Source: Promicromonospora sukumoe 327MFSha3.1 (lineage in GTDB: Bacteria; Actinomycetota; Actinomycetes; Actinomycetales; Cellulomonadaceae). From it: a DNA stretch of 64,000 nt. The position numbers and the translations under genes are program-made. Below are positions 34,115 to 41,099 of this stretch, in pieces. A model generated the notes under the pieces. It was not told the origin of the DNA. It was given only the letters and a program-made list of their open reading frames with translations, and made no database searches. Within the stretch, counting starts at the first letter, position 1. Each line of letters opens with the position of its first letter. The DNA lies in assembly GCF_000385135.1 (NCBI RefSeq), contig NZ_ARQM01000005.1, forward strand, positions 1 through 64,000. The letters run 5' to 3'.

Positions 34115-35059
34115 ATGAGAGCGATCGTGGTGACCGACCCCGCGGCGGGACGAGCGGGCATGAGGCTGGTCGAGCGACCCCGTCCGGATGCCGAGCGGCT
34201 CGCGAGCCTCGACGGTGCCAGCTACGGCGACGTGGTCGTCGAGGTCCACGCGTCGGGGTTCACCGGGAACGAGCTGGAGTGGCCCTCGACCTGGGTGGAC
34301 CGCCTCGGCCGCGACCGCACGCCCTCGATCCCGGGCCACGAGGTCGCCGGCGTGATCACGTCGCTGGGCTACGGGACGGCGGGACTCTCGGTCGGGCAGC
34401 GGGTGTTCGGCCTGACGGACTGGACCCGTGACGGCACTCTCGCGGAGTACGTCGTGGTCGAGGCCCGCAACCTTGCCGCGCTCCCGGGCGACGTCGACTT
34501 CGTGGCGGGGGCCGGCGTCGCGATGACCGGACTGACGGCGTGGCAGGGGCTGTTCGAGCACGGGCGCCTCGTCACGGGGCAGAGCGTCCTCGTGCACGGC
34601 GCGGCCGGCGCCGTCGGATCGATGGCGGCCCAGCTCGCACGCGAACGTGGTGCCCACGTCATCGGGACCGGGCGCGCCGCCCATCGTCAGGCGGCGTTCG
34701 ACCACGGCGTGCACGAGTTCGTGGACCTGGAGAACGAGGAGCTGACCGAGGTCGGCGACGTCGACCTCGTGCTCGACGTCTTCGGGGGCGAGATCGGCAA
34801 CCGTTCCGCGGGCCTGGTGCGCCCCGGCGGGACGCTGGTGAGCATCGCCGGCAGCCCCGAGGTGCGACCGGTCGAGGGCCGGACCGTGGACTTCGTCGTC
34901 GTGTCCGAACGGGCGCAGCTGAACGAGATCGCCCGGCGGGTCCACGAGGGTCGGCTGCGGCCGAACATCGGCCGGACCGTGGATCTTGAGGACGCTGTCG
35001 CCGCGTTCACCTCGACCGAGCCGTTCAGCGGGAAGATGGTCGTCCGGGTCCGCGGTTGA
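34115..35059 (+). CDS. Zinc-independent quinone oxidoreductase-like MDR protein
   Basis: 314 residues from ATG 34115, five bases after GAAGGAGAG. MDR fold with VVVEVHASGFTGNEL, PSIPGHEVAGVI and VHGAAGAVGSM for NADPH. Paralogue of 30292-31209; the two share most of the catalytic domain, but this one carries a short insertion after residue 20. The duplicated enzymes flank the Trx-Msr block in opposite directions, suggesting an ancestral duplication within one redox cluster. Confidence 0.88.
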   Translation: MRAIVVTDPAAGRAGMRLVERPRPDAERLASLDGASYGDVVVEVHASGFTGNELEWPSTWVDRLGRDRTPSIPGHEVAGVITSLGYGTAGLSVGQRVFGLTDWTRDGTLAEYVVVEARNLAALPGDVDFVAGAGVAMTGLTAWQGLFEHGRLVTGQSVLVHGAAGAVGSMAAQLARERGAHVIGTGRAAHRQAAFDHGVHEFVDLENEELTEVGDVDLVLDVFGGEIGNRSAGLVRPGGTLVSIAGSPEVRPVEGRTVDFVVVSERAQLNEIARRVHEGRLRPNIGRTVDLEDAVAAFTSTEPFSGKMVVRVRG

Positions 35060-35187
35060 GCCGCTTGCGTTCCGCCGGCCCGACGGCGGTGCGGACCACG
35101 GTCGACCGTGCTCCGCGCCGCCCGGTCAGCTGCGCGGCTCGATGGTGTCCGGCCCCGCGAGGCCGAGGGGGTCGAGGTGGTTCGACA

Positions 35188-35952
35188 TCAGAGCCCCCCG
35201 AATCGTTCGGTGAGGATGTCCGTGGTGGCGTGGCCGAGGTCCAGCAGCCAGGCGGCGACGGTCTCCGTGAAGCCGGTCGACCCGCACACGTAGATGCGGG
35301 GCCGTTCCGACGCCGGGATCGTGCTCGCGGCCAGTGAGTCCCGCGTGAGGCGTCCCACGGTGCCCGACCAGCCCGTCGGCGCCTGGCGGGTGTAGGCGTG
35401 CGTGACCTGGAAGGACGGTCCGGCCAGCTCCGTGAGCTCGGCGGCGAAGAAGGCGTCGGCGGGCGTGCGGACCGAGTAGAGCAGCTGGAAGGGCGTGGAG
35501 TCCCCGGCGAGGTCGTGCGCCACGGCCATCGCATACAGGGGGACGACGCCGGAGCCGCCGGCGATCAGCTGCACCGGCCGGTCGCTCTGACCCGGACGCC
35601 AGACGAAGTAGGACCCCAGCGGTCCGTGGACCTCCAGCGTGTCACCGGGCCGTGCCTCGTTGACCAGGAACGGTGAGACCTCGCCGTCGGGCAGCTCGTC
35701 GATCGCGAGGATGACGTGGCCCCACGGCGAGGAGGAGGCGATCGAGTAGGAGCGGCTGGCCTGGTACCCGTCGGGCGCGGTCAGGCGCACGTCGAGGTGG
35801 GAACCGGGCTCGCTGCCGGGCCAGGTCGGGACGGCCAGCGTCATCCGGACCGAGTGGGGTGTCTCAGCTCGGGTCTCGACGATCGTGGCGGTGTGCCAGG
35901 TGCTGCGCATGCGGTGCTGGACGGGCTGGGCCGTCGAAGGGGGCGTGTTCAC
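35188..35952 (-). CDS. FAD/NAD(P)H-dependent ferredoxin-reductase-like protein
   Basis: 254 residues from GTG 35952, which overlaps the stop of the molybdoenzyme gene (GTGA). FAD site SRSYSIASS, phosphate loop EVHGPLGSYFVW, NAD site GGSGVVPLYAM and the C-terminal YVCGSTGFTETVAAWL. It lacks a ferredoxin domain, so it hands electrons to a partner, most likely the YedY-like protein encoded just before it. Confidence 0.88.
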   Translation of the reverse strand: MNTPPSTAQPVQHRMRSTWHTATIVETRAETPHSVRMTLAVPTWPGSEPGSHLDVRLTAPDGYQASRSYSIASSSPWGHVILAIDELPDGEVSPFLVNEARPGDTLEVHGPLGSYFVWRPGQSDRPVQLIAGGSGVVPLYAMAVAHDLAGDSTPFQLLYSVRTPADAFFAAELTELAGPSFQVTHAYTRQAPTGWSGTVGRLTRDSLAASTIPASERPRIYVCGSTGFTETVAAWLLDLGHATTDILTERFGGL

Positions 35953-36542
35953 CGGTACCGCTGCTCCTTCCGCGGGTCGCCGTGGACGTGGTAGCCGTAC
36001 CGTTCCCAGAAGCCCGGGTCGTTGGTCGGCATCATGGTCAGGCCCCGGACCCACTTGGCGCTCTTCCAGAAGTACAGGTGCGGCACGAGCAGCCGGGCCG
36101 GCCCGCCGTGCTCCGGCTGCAGGGGCTGGCCCTCCGCCTCGGTCGCGATCCAGGCCTTGCCGCCCACCAGGTCCTCCAGGGGCAGGTTCGTGGTGTAGCC
36201 GCCGTAGGAGTGAGCCATGACGTAGCGGTGCTCGGAGCGGATGTTCTCGAGGATCTTGTCGAGGCTCACCCCGCGCCAGGCCATGTCGAGCTTGGACCAG
36301 TGGGTGACGCAGTGGATGTCCACTGTTACGTCCTCGACCCCGAGCGCGTGGAGCTCGTCCCAGCTCCAGCGGTGGTCGGTGCCGGTCTCGTCCTGGACGG
36401 TGAGCTCCCATTCCGCGGTCTCGACGTGCGGGGTGGGTCCGGCGCTGAGCACGGGCCACTTGTCGACCTTGGTCTGTCCTGGTGGCAGGCGGGTGTCTGC
36501 GTGGCCTCTTCGGCCGGAGAACCCACGGGTCGCGAACGACAT
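35949..36542 (-). CDS. YedY/sulfite-oxidase-like molybdopterin protein, cytoplasmic
   Basis: 197 residues with the oxidoreductase molybdopterin fold: WELTVQDETG, DIHCVTHWSKLDMAWRGVSL with the molybdenum-ligand Cys78, AHSYGGYTTNLPLEDL, and KSAKWVRGLTMM. The N-terminus (MSFATRGFSG...) has basic residues but no twin-arginine signal, so unlike MsrP/YedY it should stay in the cytoplasm. Second in an operon with the ZAS-like gene ahead and the flavin reductase behind, the latter a likely replacement for the membrane cytochrome YedZ. It may reduce sulfoxides, or oxidise sulfite; not decidable here. Confidence 0.85.
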   Translation of the reverse strand: MSFATRGFSGRRGHADTRLPPGQTKVDKWPVLSAGPTPHVETAEWELTVQDETGTDHRWSWDELHALGVEDVTVDIHCVTHWSKLDMAWRGVSLDKILENIRSEHRYVMAHSYGGYTTNLPLEDLVGGKAWIATEAEGQPLQPEHGGPARLLVPHLYFWKSAKWVRGLTMMPTNDPGFWERYGYHVHGDPRKEQRYR

Positions 36543-36599
36543 CTCTACTCCGATCTGTGCTGGTGGCCCACTGGGCCTGGTCTGGTCCGGCGGTGGTTC

Positions 36600-36848
36600 T
36601 CAGTCGGTTGTGTGCCCGATCGCGGCGATCAGCCCGGTGAGGTCGTCCTGGCAGTCGGCGCAGGACTCCAGGTGGGTCGCGACGCCCGGAAGGAGCGTCG
36701 CGGGCGCGCCAACGGCGATGGTGAGCTCTGCGTAGACGTCGAGGTCCAGCCGGCACCGCGTGCAGCCGGGATCCCCGGGATCGGCCCGGAGGAAGCCGTC
36801 AAGCCTCGTCCAGGGCCCGTCGCCGGATACCCCGGGGCCGTCTCCCAT
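36600..36848 (-). CDS. Small zf-HC2/ZAS-like zinc-binding protein, possible anti-sigma factor
   Basis: 82 residues. Cys29 (and Cys32), then His59, Cys63 and Cys66 in HLESCADC give the Cx29Hx3Cx2C zinc pattern of redox-type anti-sigma factors; DPGDPGC and LDVYAE match the paralogue at 8637-8894. Soluble, no membrane helix. First gene of an operon with the YedY-like protein and flavin reductase. The sigma paralogue at 37661 lies 0.8 kb away on the other strand, so a sigma/anti-sigma pair separated by divergent transcription is conceivable. Confidence 0.72.
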   Translation of the reverse strand: MGDGPGVSGDGPWTRLDGFLRADPGDPGCTRCRLDLDVYAELTIAVGAPATLLPGVATHLESCADCQDDLTGLIAAIGHTTD

Positions 36849-36936
36849 GCCTCTCCCATCCCGAACGTGGCGGACCGCTCCTCACGTGCTCGCCGGGCCC
36901 GCGCCGGCACCGCGCGCTGAACGGGCACTTCACGGG

Positions 36937-36966
36937 GTGAGTGGACGTCCGCTCGCGCTGTCTTAC
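36937..36966 (-). promoter_or_regulatory. Candidate ECF-type promoter of the ZAS/YedY operon
   Basis: Minus strand: GTAAGAC (36966-36960), 18 bp, CTCAC (36941-36937), one mismatch from CTAAC, about 90 bp before ATG 36848. It is divergent from the element at 37011. Confidence 0.45.
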
Positions 36967-37010
36967 GTCGTGCACCGAGATGCTCCGGGAGGCGCTCCTG
37001 TGCGGGCGTC

Positions 37011-37039
37011 GTAAGACGCCTCGCGCCGAGGCGACTAAC
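37011..37039 (+). promoter_or_regulatory. Candidate ECF-type promoter of the gene at 37093
   Basis: GTAAGAC (37011-37017), 17 bp, CTAAC (37035-37039), about 53 bp before ATG 37093. It is a perfect match to the element at 31264-31292. Confidence 0.55.
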
Positions 37040-37092
37040 GGCGAGAGACGGCCGAGTGGCACGGCACCGACGAAGCGTCGAAGGAGAACCCG

Positions 37093-37422
37093 ATGGCAGG
37101 CGTGCAGCAAGACGACACCGAGTACGGCGAGCCGATCACGGCCCAGGAGATGTCGGCGGCGCTCACCGCAGGAACGCTGATCTACGCCGACGGCGCGAAC
37201 CAGACTTTTGCTGCGGACGGTCAGCGAACGACCTATGTCGAACGCGGCTCATCGACACAGGGCACCTGGGAGATCCTCGGCGACGGCACGTTCTCGTCGT
37301 TCTGGCCGCCGGACTACCGCGCCACCTACCTCGTGCGCTGGATCATGCAGCGCGGGGTCCGGATCGGGATCAGCTTCACCGACACCCACAGCGGCAGCCG
37401 GTTCGACGGCCTGTACCGGTAG
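37093..37422 (+). CDS. Conserved-looking small protein of unknown function
   Basis: 109 residues from ATG 37093 behind AAGGAG. No signal or membrane segment. The sequence suggests a small beta-barrel: TLIYADGANQTFAADGQRTTY, then GTWEILGDGTFSSFWPPDYR and ISFTDTHSGSRFDGLYR, alternating strands with aromatic residues. I do not recognise the family. It has one of the best GTAAGAC/CTAAC promoter matches in the window, so it belongs to the proposed redox regulon. Confidence 0.75.
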   Translation: MAGVQQDDTEYGEPITAQEMSAALTAGTLIYADGANQTFAADGQRTTYVERGSSTQGTWEILGDGTFSSFWPPDYRATYLVRWIMQRGVRIGISFTDTHSGSRFDGLYR

Positions 37423-37499
37423 CGGTCGAGCGCCGACGTCGTCCCACCGCGTGAGCGACCCCGGAGTGAACCGGGCAGTTCGGGCGCTGCGGTTCAATA

Positions 37500-37569
37500 T
37501 TGGACTCAATAGTCCTGTGTACGTTGCAGTCGCAGCGATCATCGACCTTGTCTGGACCCTAGAGTCCGG
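37500..37569. promoter_or_regulatory. Two GGAC-N6-GTCC dyads, 52 bp apart, upstream of sigma gene
   Basis: TTGGAC-N6-GTCCTG at 37500-37517 and CTGGAC-N6-GTCCGG at 37552-37569, the second ending 91 bp before ATG 37661. Same offset as upstream of the other sigma gene. A further palindrome CGGACATGTCCG lies at 37607-37618. Confidence 0.55.
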
Positions 37570-37660
37570 TTTACGGTGTGGCGACGCCCTCGGTTCGAGG
37601 CGTGCACGGACATGTCCGCGCGGGTCTCTCCCCGCACGCGGGCCAGGAGGGTGGGACGCG

Positions 37661-38299
37661 ATGGACGATCTGCAGATCACTCAGGACAACCGCAGGTGGG
37701 TGCGAGATCTCGGCGCGACCGGACCGGTTCGTGAGGCCGCCTGTGCGGAGCTCTACTCGCTGCTGCACCGGGTCGCGCGGCGCGAGGTGACGCGCCGGGC
37801 CTCGTCGTTGCGCATGTACGGGCCCGAGGTGGACGACATCGCCCATCAGGCGGCGTCCGACGCCCTGATGGCGATCAGCCGGCGACTGGACACGTTTCGC
37901 GGCGAGTCGCGCTTCACGACGTGGGCCTTCAAGTTCGTCATCTTCGACGTCGCCACCAAGATGAACCGCCACTACTGGCGGCATCACGACGTGCCGTACG
38001 ACCACGAGGACTGGTCGCGGCTGGCGTCCAGGGTCGAGGCCACCCCTGGCCAGGAGGTCGAGGCCGCCGATCTCGTCGAAGCGGTGTCGGGCGCCGTCAA
38101 GCGCAGCCTCACGGACCGGCAGCGACTCGTCTTCCTGGCGACCGTGGTGAACGAGGTGCCCATGGACGCTCTGGCGGAGGAGCTCGGCTCGTCGAGGAAC
38201 GCGCTGTACAAGGTGCTGTTCGACGCCCGCAGGAAGCTGCGGGCGGAGCTCGTCGCCGCGGGCTACCTGCCCGCGCAGCCGTCATCGACCCGGGTCTGA
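37661..38299 (+). CDS. ECF-type sigma-70 family sigma factor
   Basis: 212 residues from ATG 37661 after AGGAGG. Region 2 DIAHQAASDALMAISRRLD and FRGESRFTTWAFKFVIFD; region 4 LTDRQRLVFLATVVNEVP with LGSSRNALYKVLFDARRKL. Paralogue of 12323-13000 over nearly full length, differing mostly in the linker. Likely recognises a related promoter; the GTAAGAC/CTAAC elements are candidates. The TetR-like pair follows downstream after 33 bp, so cotranscription is possible. Confidence 0.88.
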   Translation: MDDLQITQDNRRWVRDLGATGPVREAACAELYSLLHRVARREVTRRASSLRMYGPEVDDIAHQAASDALMAISRRLDTFRGESRFTTWAFKFVIFDVATKMNRHYWRHHDVPYDHEDWSRLASRVEATPGQEVEAADLVEAVSGAVKRSLTDRQRLVFLATVVNEVPMDALAEELGSSRNALYKVLFDARRKLRAELVAAGYLPAQPSSTRV

Positions 38300-38332
38300 G
38301 CCAGGCACACTCATGAGGAGACGAACGACGCG

Positions 38333-38812
38333 GTGAGCAGCGAGCGGACGGGTGGTCGGCCGGGCGCCACGGGTGGAGCGGGCGCTGACGTCGCGGAGCA
38401 GTTCCGAGCAGTTCTCGACGCGGAGGAACGCTGGCTGACGGCCGCCTCGCACCTCGGTCACCTCCTCGGTTGGCGATCGCGGGTGATCCGCGAGGTCATG
38501 GACCACCGTTCCCCGTACGCGGACGTGCTGCGCCGCGGCCACCGGACCAGCCGGCAGAACGAGTTCCTCCAGGGCTGGCAGGCCCTGATCACGGAGGCGC
38601 TGGAACGGATCGCCCCGGGTCGCGACGCCGACTCCGGGCTCGCGAGCCCGGAGAAGGTCGCCATCGCGATCCTGGCGGCCCTGCACGGCGGCGCGACGCT
38701 GAGCCGGCTGGCGGATGACGCCCGGTCGCTCGAGGCCGCACTCGACATCGCCCTGGCGCCGGTGTTCCCGCTCGGCCGACCGGGGGACCGCGGTGACCGA
38801 CAAGCCGGCTAG
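38333..38812 (+). CDS. TetR C-terminal-like domain without helix-turn-helix
   Basis: 159 residues from GTG 38333. The sequence from FRAVLDAEERWLTAASHL onward has the helical ligand-binding-domain character of TetR regulators, and its end (AIAILAALHGGATLSRLADDARSLEAALDIALAPVF) parallels the end of the full TetR protein encoded next (LAVGFLASLQGGYLLAQTARDVEPMAIAVDVALAHL). No DNA-binding domain is present in any frame upstream. It may be a duplicated C-domain that heterodimerises with the neighbour, or a decayed copy. Confidence 0.6.
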   Translation: MSSERTGGRPGATGGAGADVAEQFRAVLDAEERWLTAASHLGHLLGWRSRVIREVMDHRSPYADVLRRGHRTSRQNEFLQGWQALITEALERIAPGRDADSGLASPEKVAIAILAALHGGATLSRLADDARSLEAALDIALAPVFPLGRPGDRGDRQAG

Positions 38813-38833
38813 GCCCCTCAGTACGATGGCGCT

Positions 38834-39478
38834 GTGAACGCGAACTCGGACGAGAGCCCGGCGATCCGGCTGACGGCACGGGGGATGAGGACGAGGACCC
38901 GGATCGTCGCCGCGGCCGCGGACCTGATGCGCGTGCAGGGGATCGGTGGAACCACCCTGGACGACGTCATGGTCGCGAGCGGCGTGAGCAAGTCCCAGCT
39001 CTACCGGCACTTCGAGGACAAGGACGCGCTGGTCCGGGCCGTCGTGACGCACGTGGGGGAGTTCGTCGTCGCCCGCGAGACGAACATGCTCGGAAAGGTC
39101 TCCACGCTGGCCGGGTTGCGCCGCTGGCGAGACTCCCTGGTCAAGGCCAACGCGCTGCGGCACGGCATGTACGGGTGCGCGCTGGGCTCGCTGGCGAGCG
39201 AGGTCTCCGACCATGACGCCGTGGCCCGGCAGATGCTGGACGAGCTGTTCCAGACCTGGCAGCGCCTGATCGACGAAGCCCTCGCCCGGATCCAGCGCAC
39301 CGGGGTGCTGGACGAGTCCATCGACACCTCCCGCCTCGCGGTCGGTTTTCTCGCGTCCCTCCAGGGCGGCTACCTGCTCGCGCAGACCGCCCGTGACGTC
39401 GAACCCATGGCGATCGCCGTCGACGTCGCCCTCGCTCACCTGGAAAGCCTCACCGCGCCGGGCCGTGCCGCGTCCTGA
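38834..39478 (+). CDS. TetR/AcrR family transcriptional regulator
   Basis: 214 residues, GTG start at 38834, 21 bp after the HTH-less gene. Helix-turn-helix at residues 20-60: RIVAAAADLMRVQGIGGTTL, VMVASGVSKSQLYRHFEDKDALV; the C-terminal domain has the TetR-type helical ligand pocket. The nearest possible targets are the genes around it. No clear palindrome was found next to it. Confidence 0.88.
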   Translation: MNANSDESPAIRLTARGMRTRTRIVAAAADLMRVQGIGGTTLDDVMVASGVSKSQLYRHFEDKDALVRAVVTHVGEFVVARETNMLGKVSTLAGLRRWRDSLVKANALRHGMYGCALGSLASEVSDHDAVARQMLDELFQTWQRLIDEALARIQRTGVLDESIDTSRLAVGFLASLQGGYLLAQTARDVEPMAIAVDVALAHLESLTAPGRAAS

Positions 39479-39654
39479 CCGCGCCGCCGCGGGGTGATCC
39501 ACGCGGTCCGCCATCCGCCGCTTCGTCGGACGAAAGATCTGCCCACCGGGTGCGCACGAACGTGTGTGGCTGCGAGAGGACCAGCCGCGACCCCGACAGG
39601 CACGGCAAGGCCCGCCTCAGGCCCCAGTGCACAACCCCCTGGAGGTAGGGCGAC

Positions 39655-40104
39655 ATGAGTGACGGCTTCGACGACTACGGCACCGAGCAGGACGTGTTCG
39701 GCCTTCTCCCGCAGGACGAGAGCCTCGACGACGACGAGCTCGGCGGGGACGACGACGGAGCCGGGTACTCCCCGCTCGACAGGCCGCTCGCGTACGGCTG
39801 GGGGTTCACGCCCCGGGAGGTCGGGGAGCACGAGCCGCTCGCGGCGCGGCTCGCGCGCGAGGAACCAGAACCGACCGACCGCTTCCTGGGAGACGGCCTG
39901 GGGGACGCCACCGACACCGACGGTGAGCTCATCGACGACCAGGTCGGCTCCCAGCGGGCCGGTCGCCTGGTCTGGGCGGAGCAGGACGACGCCGACCCGT
40001 CCTCCGACCTGCGGGCAACCGACGTCGGTATCGACGGCGCAGGGGCCTCGGCGGAAGAGGCCGCGATCCACGTCGTCCTCGACGACGACGGCTGGCGGGT
40101 CTGA
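39655..40104 (+). CDS. DUF5709 family acidic protein
   Basis: 149 residues, very acidic, from ATG 39655 after GGAGG. The YSPLDRPLAYGWGFTPREVGEHEPLAARLAREEPE block is characteristic of actinobacterial DUF5709 proteins, followed by GDATDTDGELIDDQVG. No membrane segment. Function unknown; it stands alone with its own 176-bp upstream region. Confidence 0.85.
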   Translation: MSDGFDDYGTEQDVFGLLPQDESLDDDELGGDDDGAGYSPLDRPLAYGWGFTPREVGEHEPLAARLAREEPEPTDRFLGDGLGDATDTDGELIDDQVGSQRAGRLVWAEQDDADPSSDLRATDVGIDGAGASAEEAAIHVVLDDDGWRV

Positions 40105-40243
40105 CCTCGCTCCGGAGCGTCCGCTCCGAACCGCCGGTGTGCTCCGGGCATCAAGGCCTGCCCGGACGTGTTGAGATCAGCAGGAGCGGGCACCCGATGA
40201 CCGTGCACCGCTCCGGACGGCGAACAGCAGAGAGGACGACATC

Positions 40244-40990
40244 GTGCCTGACCTGGCATTCGGAATCGACATCGGTGGATCGGCGATCAAGGCAGGCCGG
40301 GTCGACCTCGGGTCGGGCGAGGTGCAGAACAAGCTCTCGCACGTCACGACCCCGGCGCCGTCCACCCCGGACGCCGTCATCGCGGCCGTCGGCGAGCTCC
40401 TCGACCTGCACGGGGTGACCAGGGCGATGCCCGTGGGGCTGTCCGTCCCGGCCCCCGTGGTGCACGGTGTCATCCCGTTCATGGCCAACCTGGACCCGGG
40501 GTGGACCGGCGTCGACGTGCCGACCCTGGTGGAGGCTCGCCTGGGACACCCCGTCGTGGCCGTGAACGACGCGGACGCCGCAGCCCTCGGGGAGGTGCGC
40601 TTCGGCGCAGCCAAGGGCGTGGCCGGCACGGTGATCGTCACGACGCTGGGAACGGGGATCGGTTCCGGCGTCGTCGTGGACGGCAGGCTGGTCCCCAACA
40701 TCGAGCTGGGGCACCTGGAGATCGACTCGTACGACGCCGAGACACGTGCGTCCGCGCGACAGAAGAACGCGGAGAACCTGTCCTGGGCGCAGTGGGCCGC
40801 ACGGCTGCAGCGCTACTACTCGCACGTCGAGAAGCTGTTCTCGCCGGACCTCTTCGTCGTCGGCGGAGCGATCTCGGAGCAGGCGGACCGATTTCTCCCG
40901 CTGCTGAACCTCCGGACGCCGATCGTTCCGGCTGTCCTCAGGAATCGTGCGGGGGTTGTGGGAGCTGCCTCCGCCGCGTCGCGCGCGTGA
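40244..40990 (+). CDS. ppgK: Polyphosphate glucokinase
   Basis: 248 residues, ROK family. Phosphate loop FGIDIGGSAIKAGRVDL at the start, sugar site NDADAAALGE, and TTLGTGIGSGVVVDG; the ELGHLEID segment is typical of the polyphosphate/ATP glucokinases of actinobacteria. Phosphorylates glucose using polyphosphate (and often ATP), feeding sugars released by the glycoside hydrolases here into glycolysis. GTG start at 40244. Confidence 0.9.
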   Translation: MPDLAFGIDIGGSAIKAGRVDLGSGEVQNKLSHVTTPAPSTPDAVIAAVGELLDLHGVTRAMPVGLSVPAPVVHGVIPFMANLDPGWTGVDVPTLVEARLGHPVVAVNDADAAALGEVRFGAAKGVAGTVIVTTLGTGIGSGVVVDGRLVPNIELGHLEIDSYDAETRASARQKNAENLSWAQWAARLQRYYSHVEKLFSPDLFVVGGAISEQADRFLPLLNLRTPIVPAVLRNRAGVVGAASAASRA

Positions 40991-41099
40991 GACCAGGACA
41001 GTGGCCGCGAGAGGTTGACGCCGTTCGAGCGGAAGTGGTGATGGACAGGGTTTTGCCCCGATGCAATACTCGGGCACCTCAACGGCGAGAGGACCCGCA

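Noticed and set aside
35953-36756. Upstream extension of the flavin reductase frame
   Set aside because: It overlaps the molybdoenzyme gene in another frame; the GTGA overlap at 35949-35952 marks the true start.
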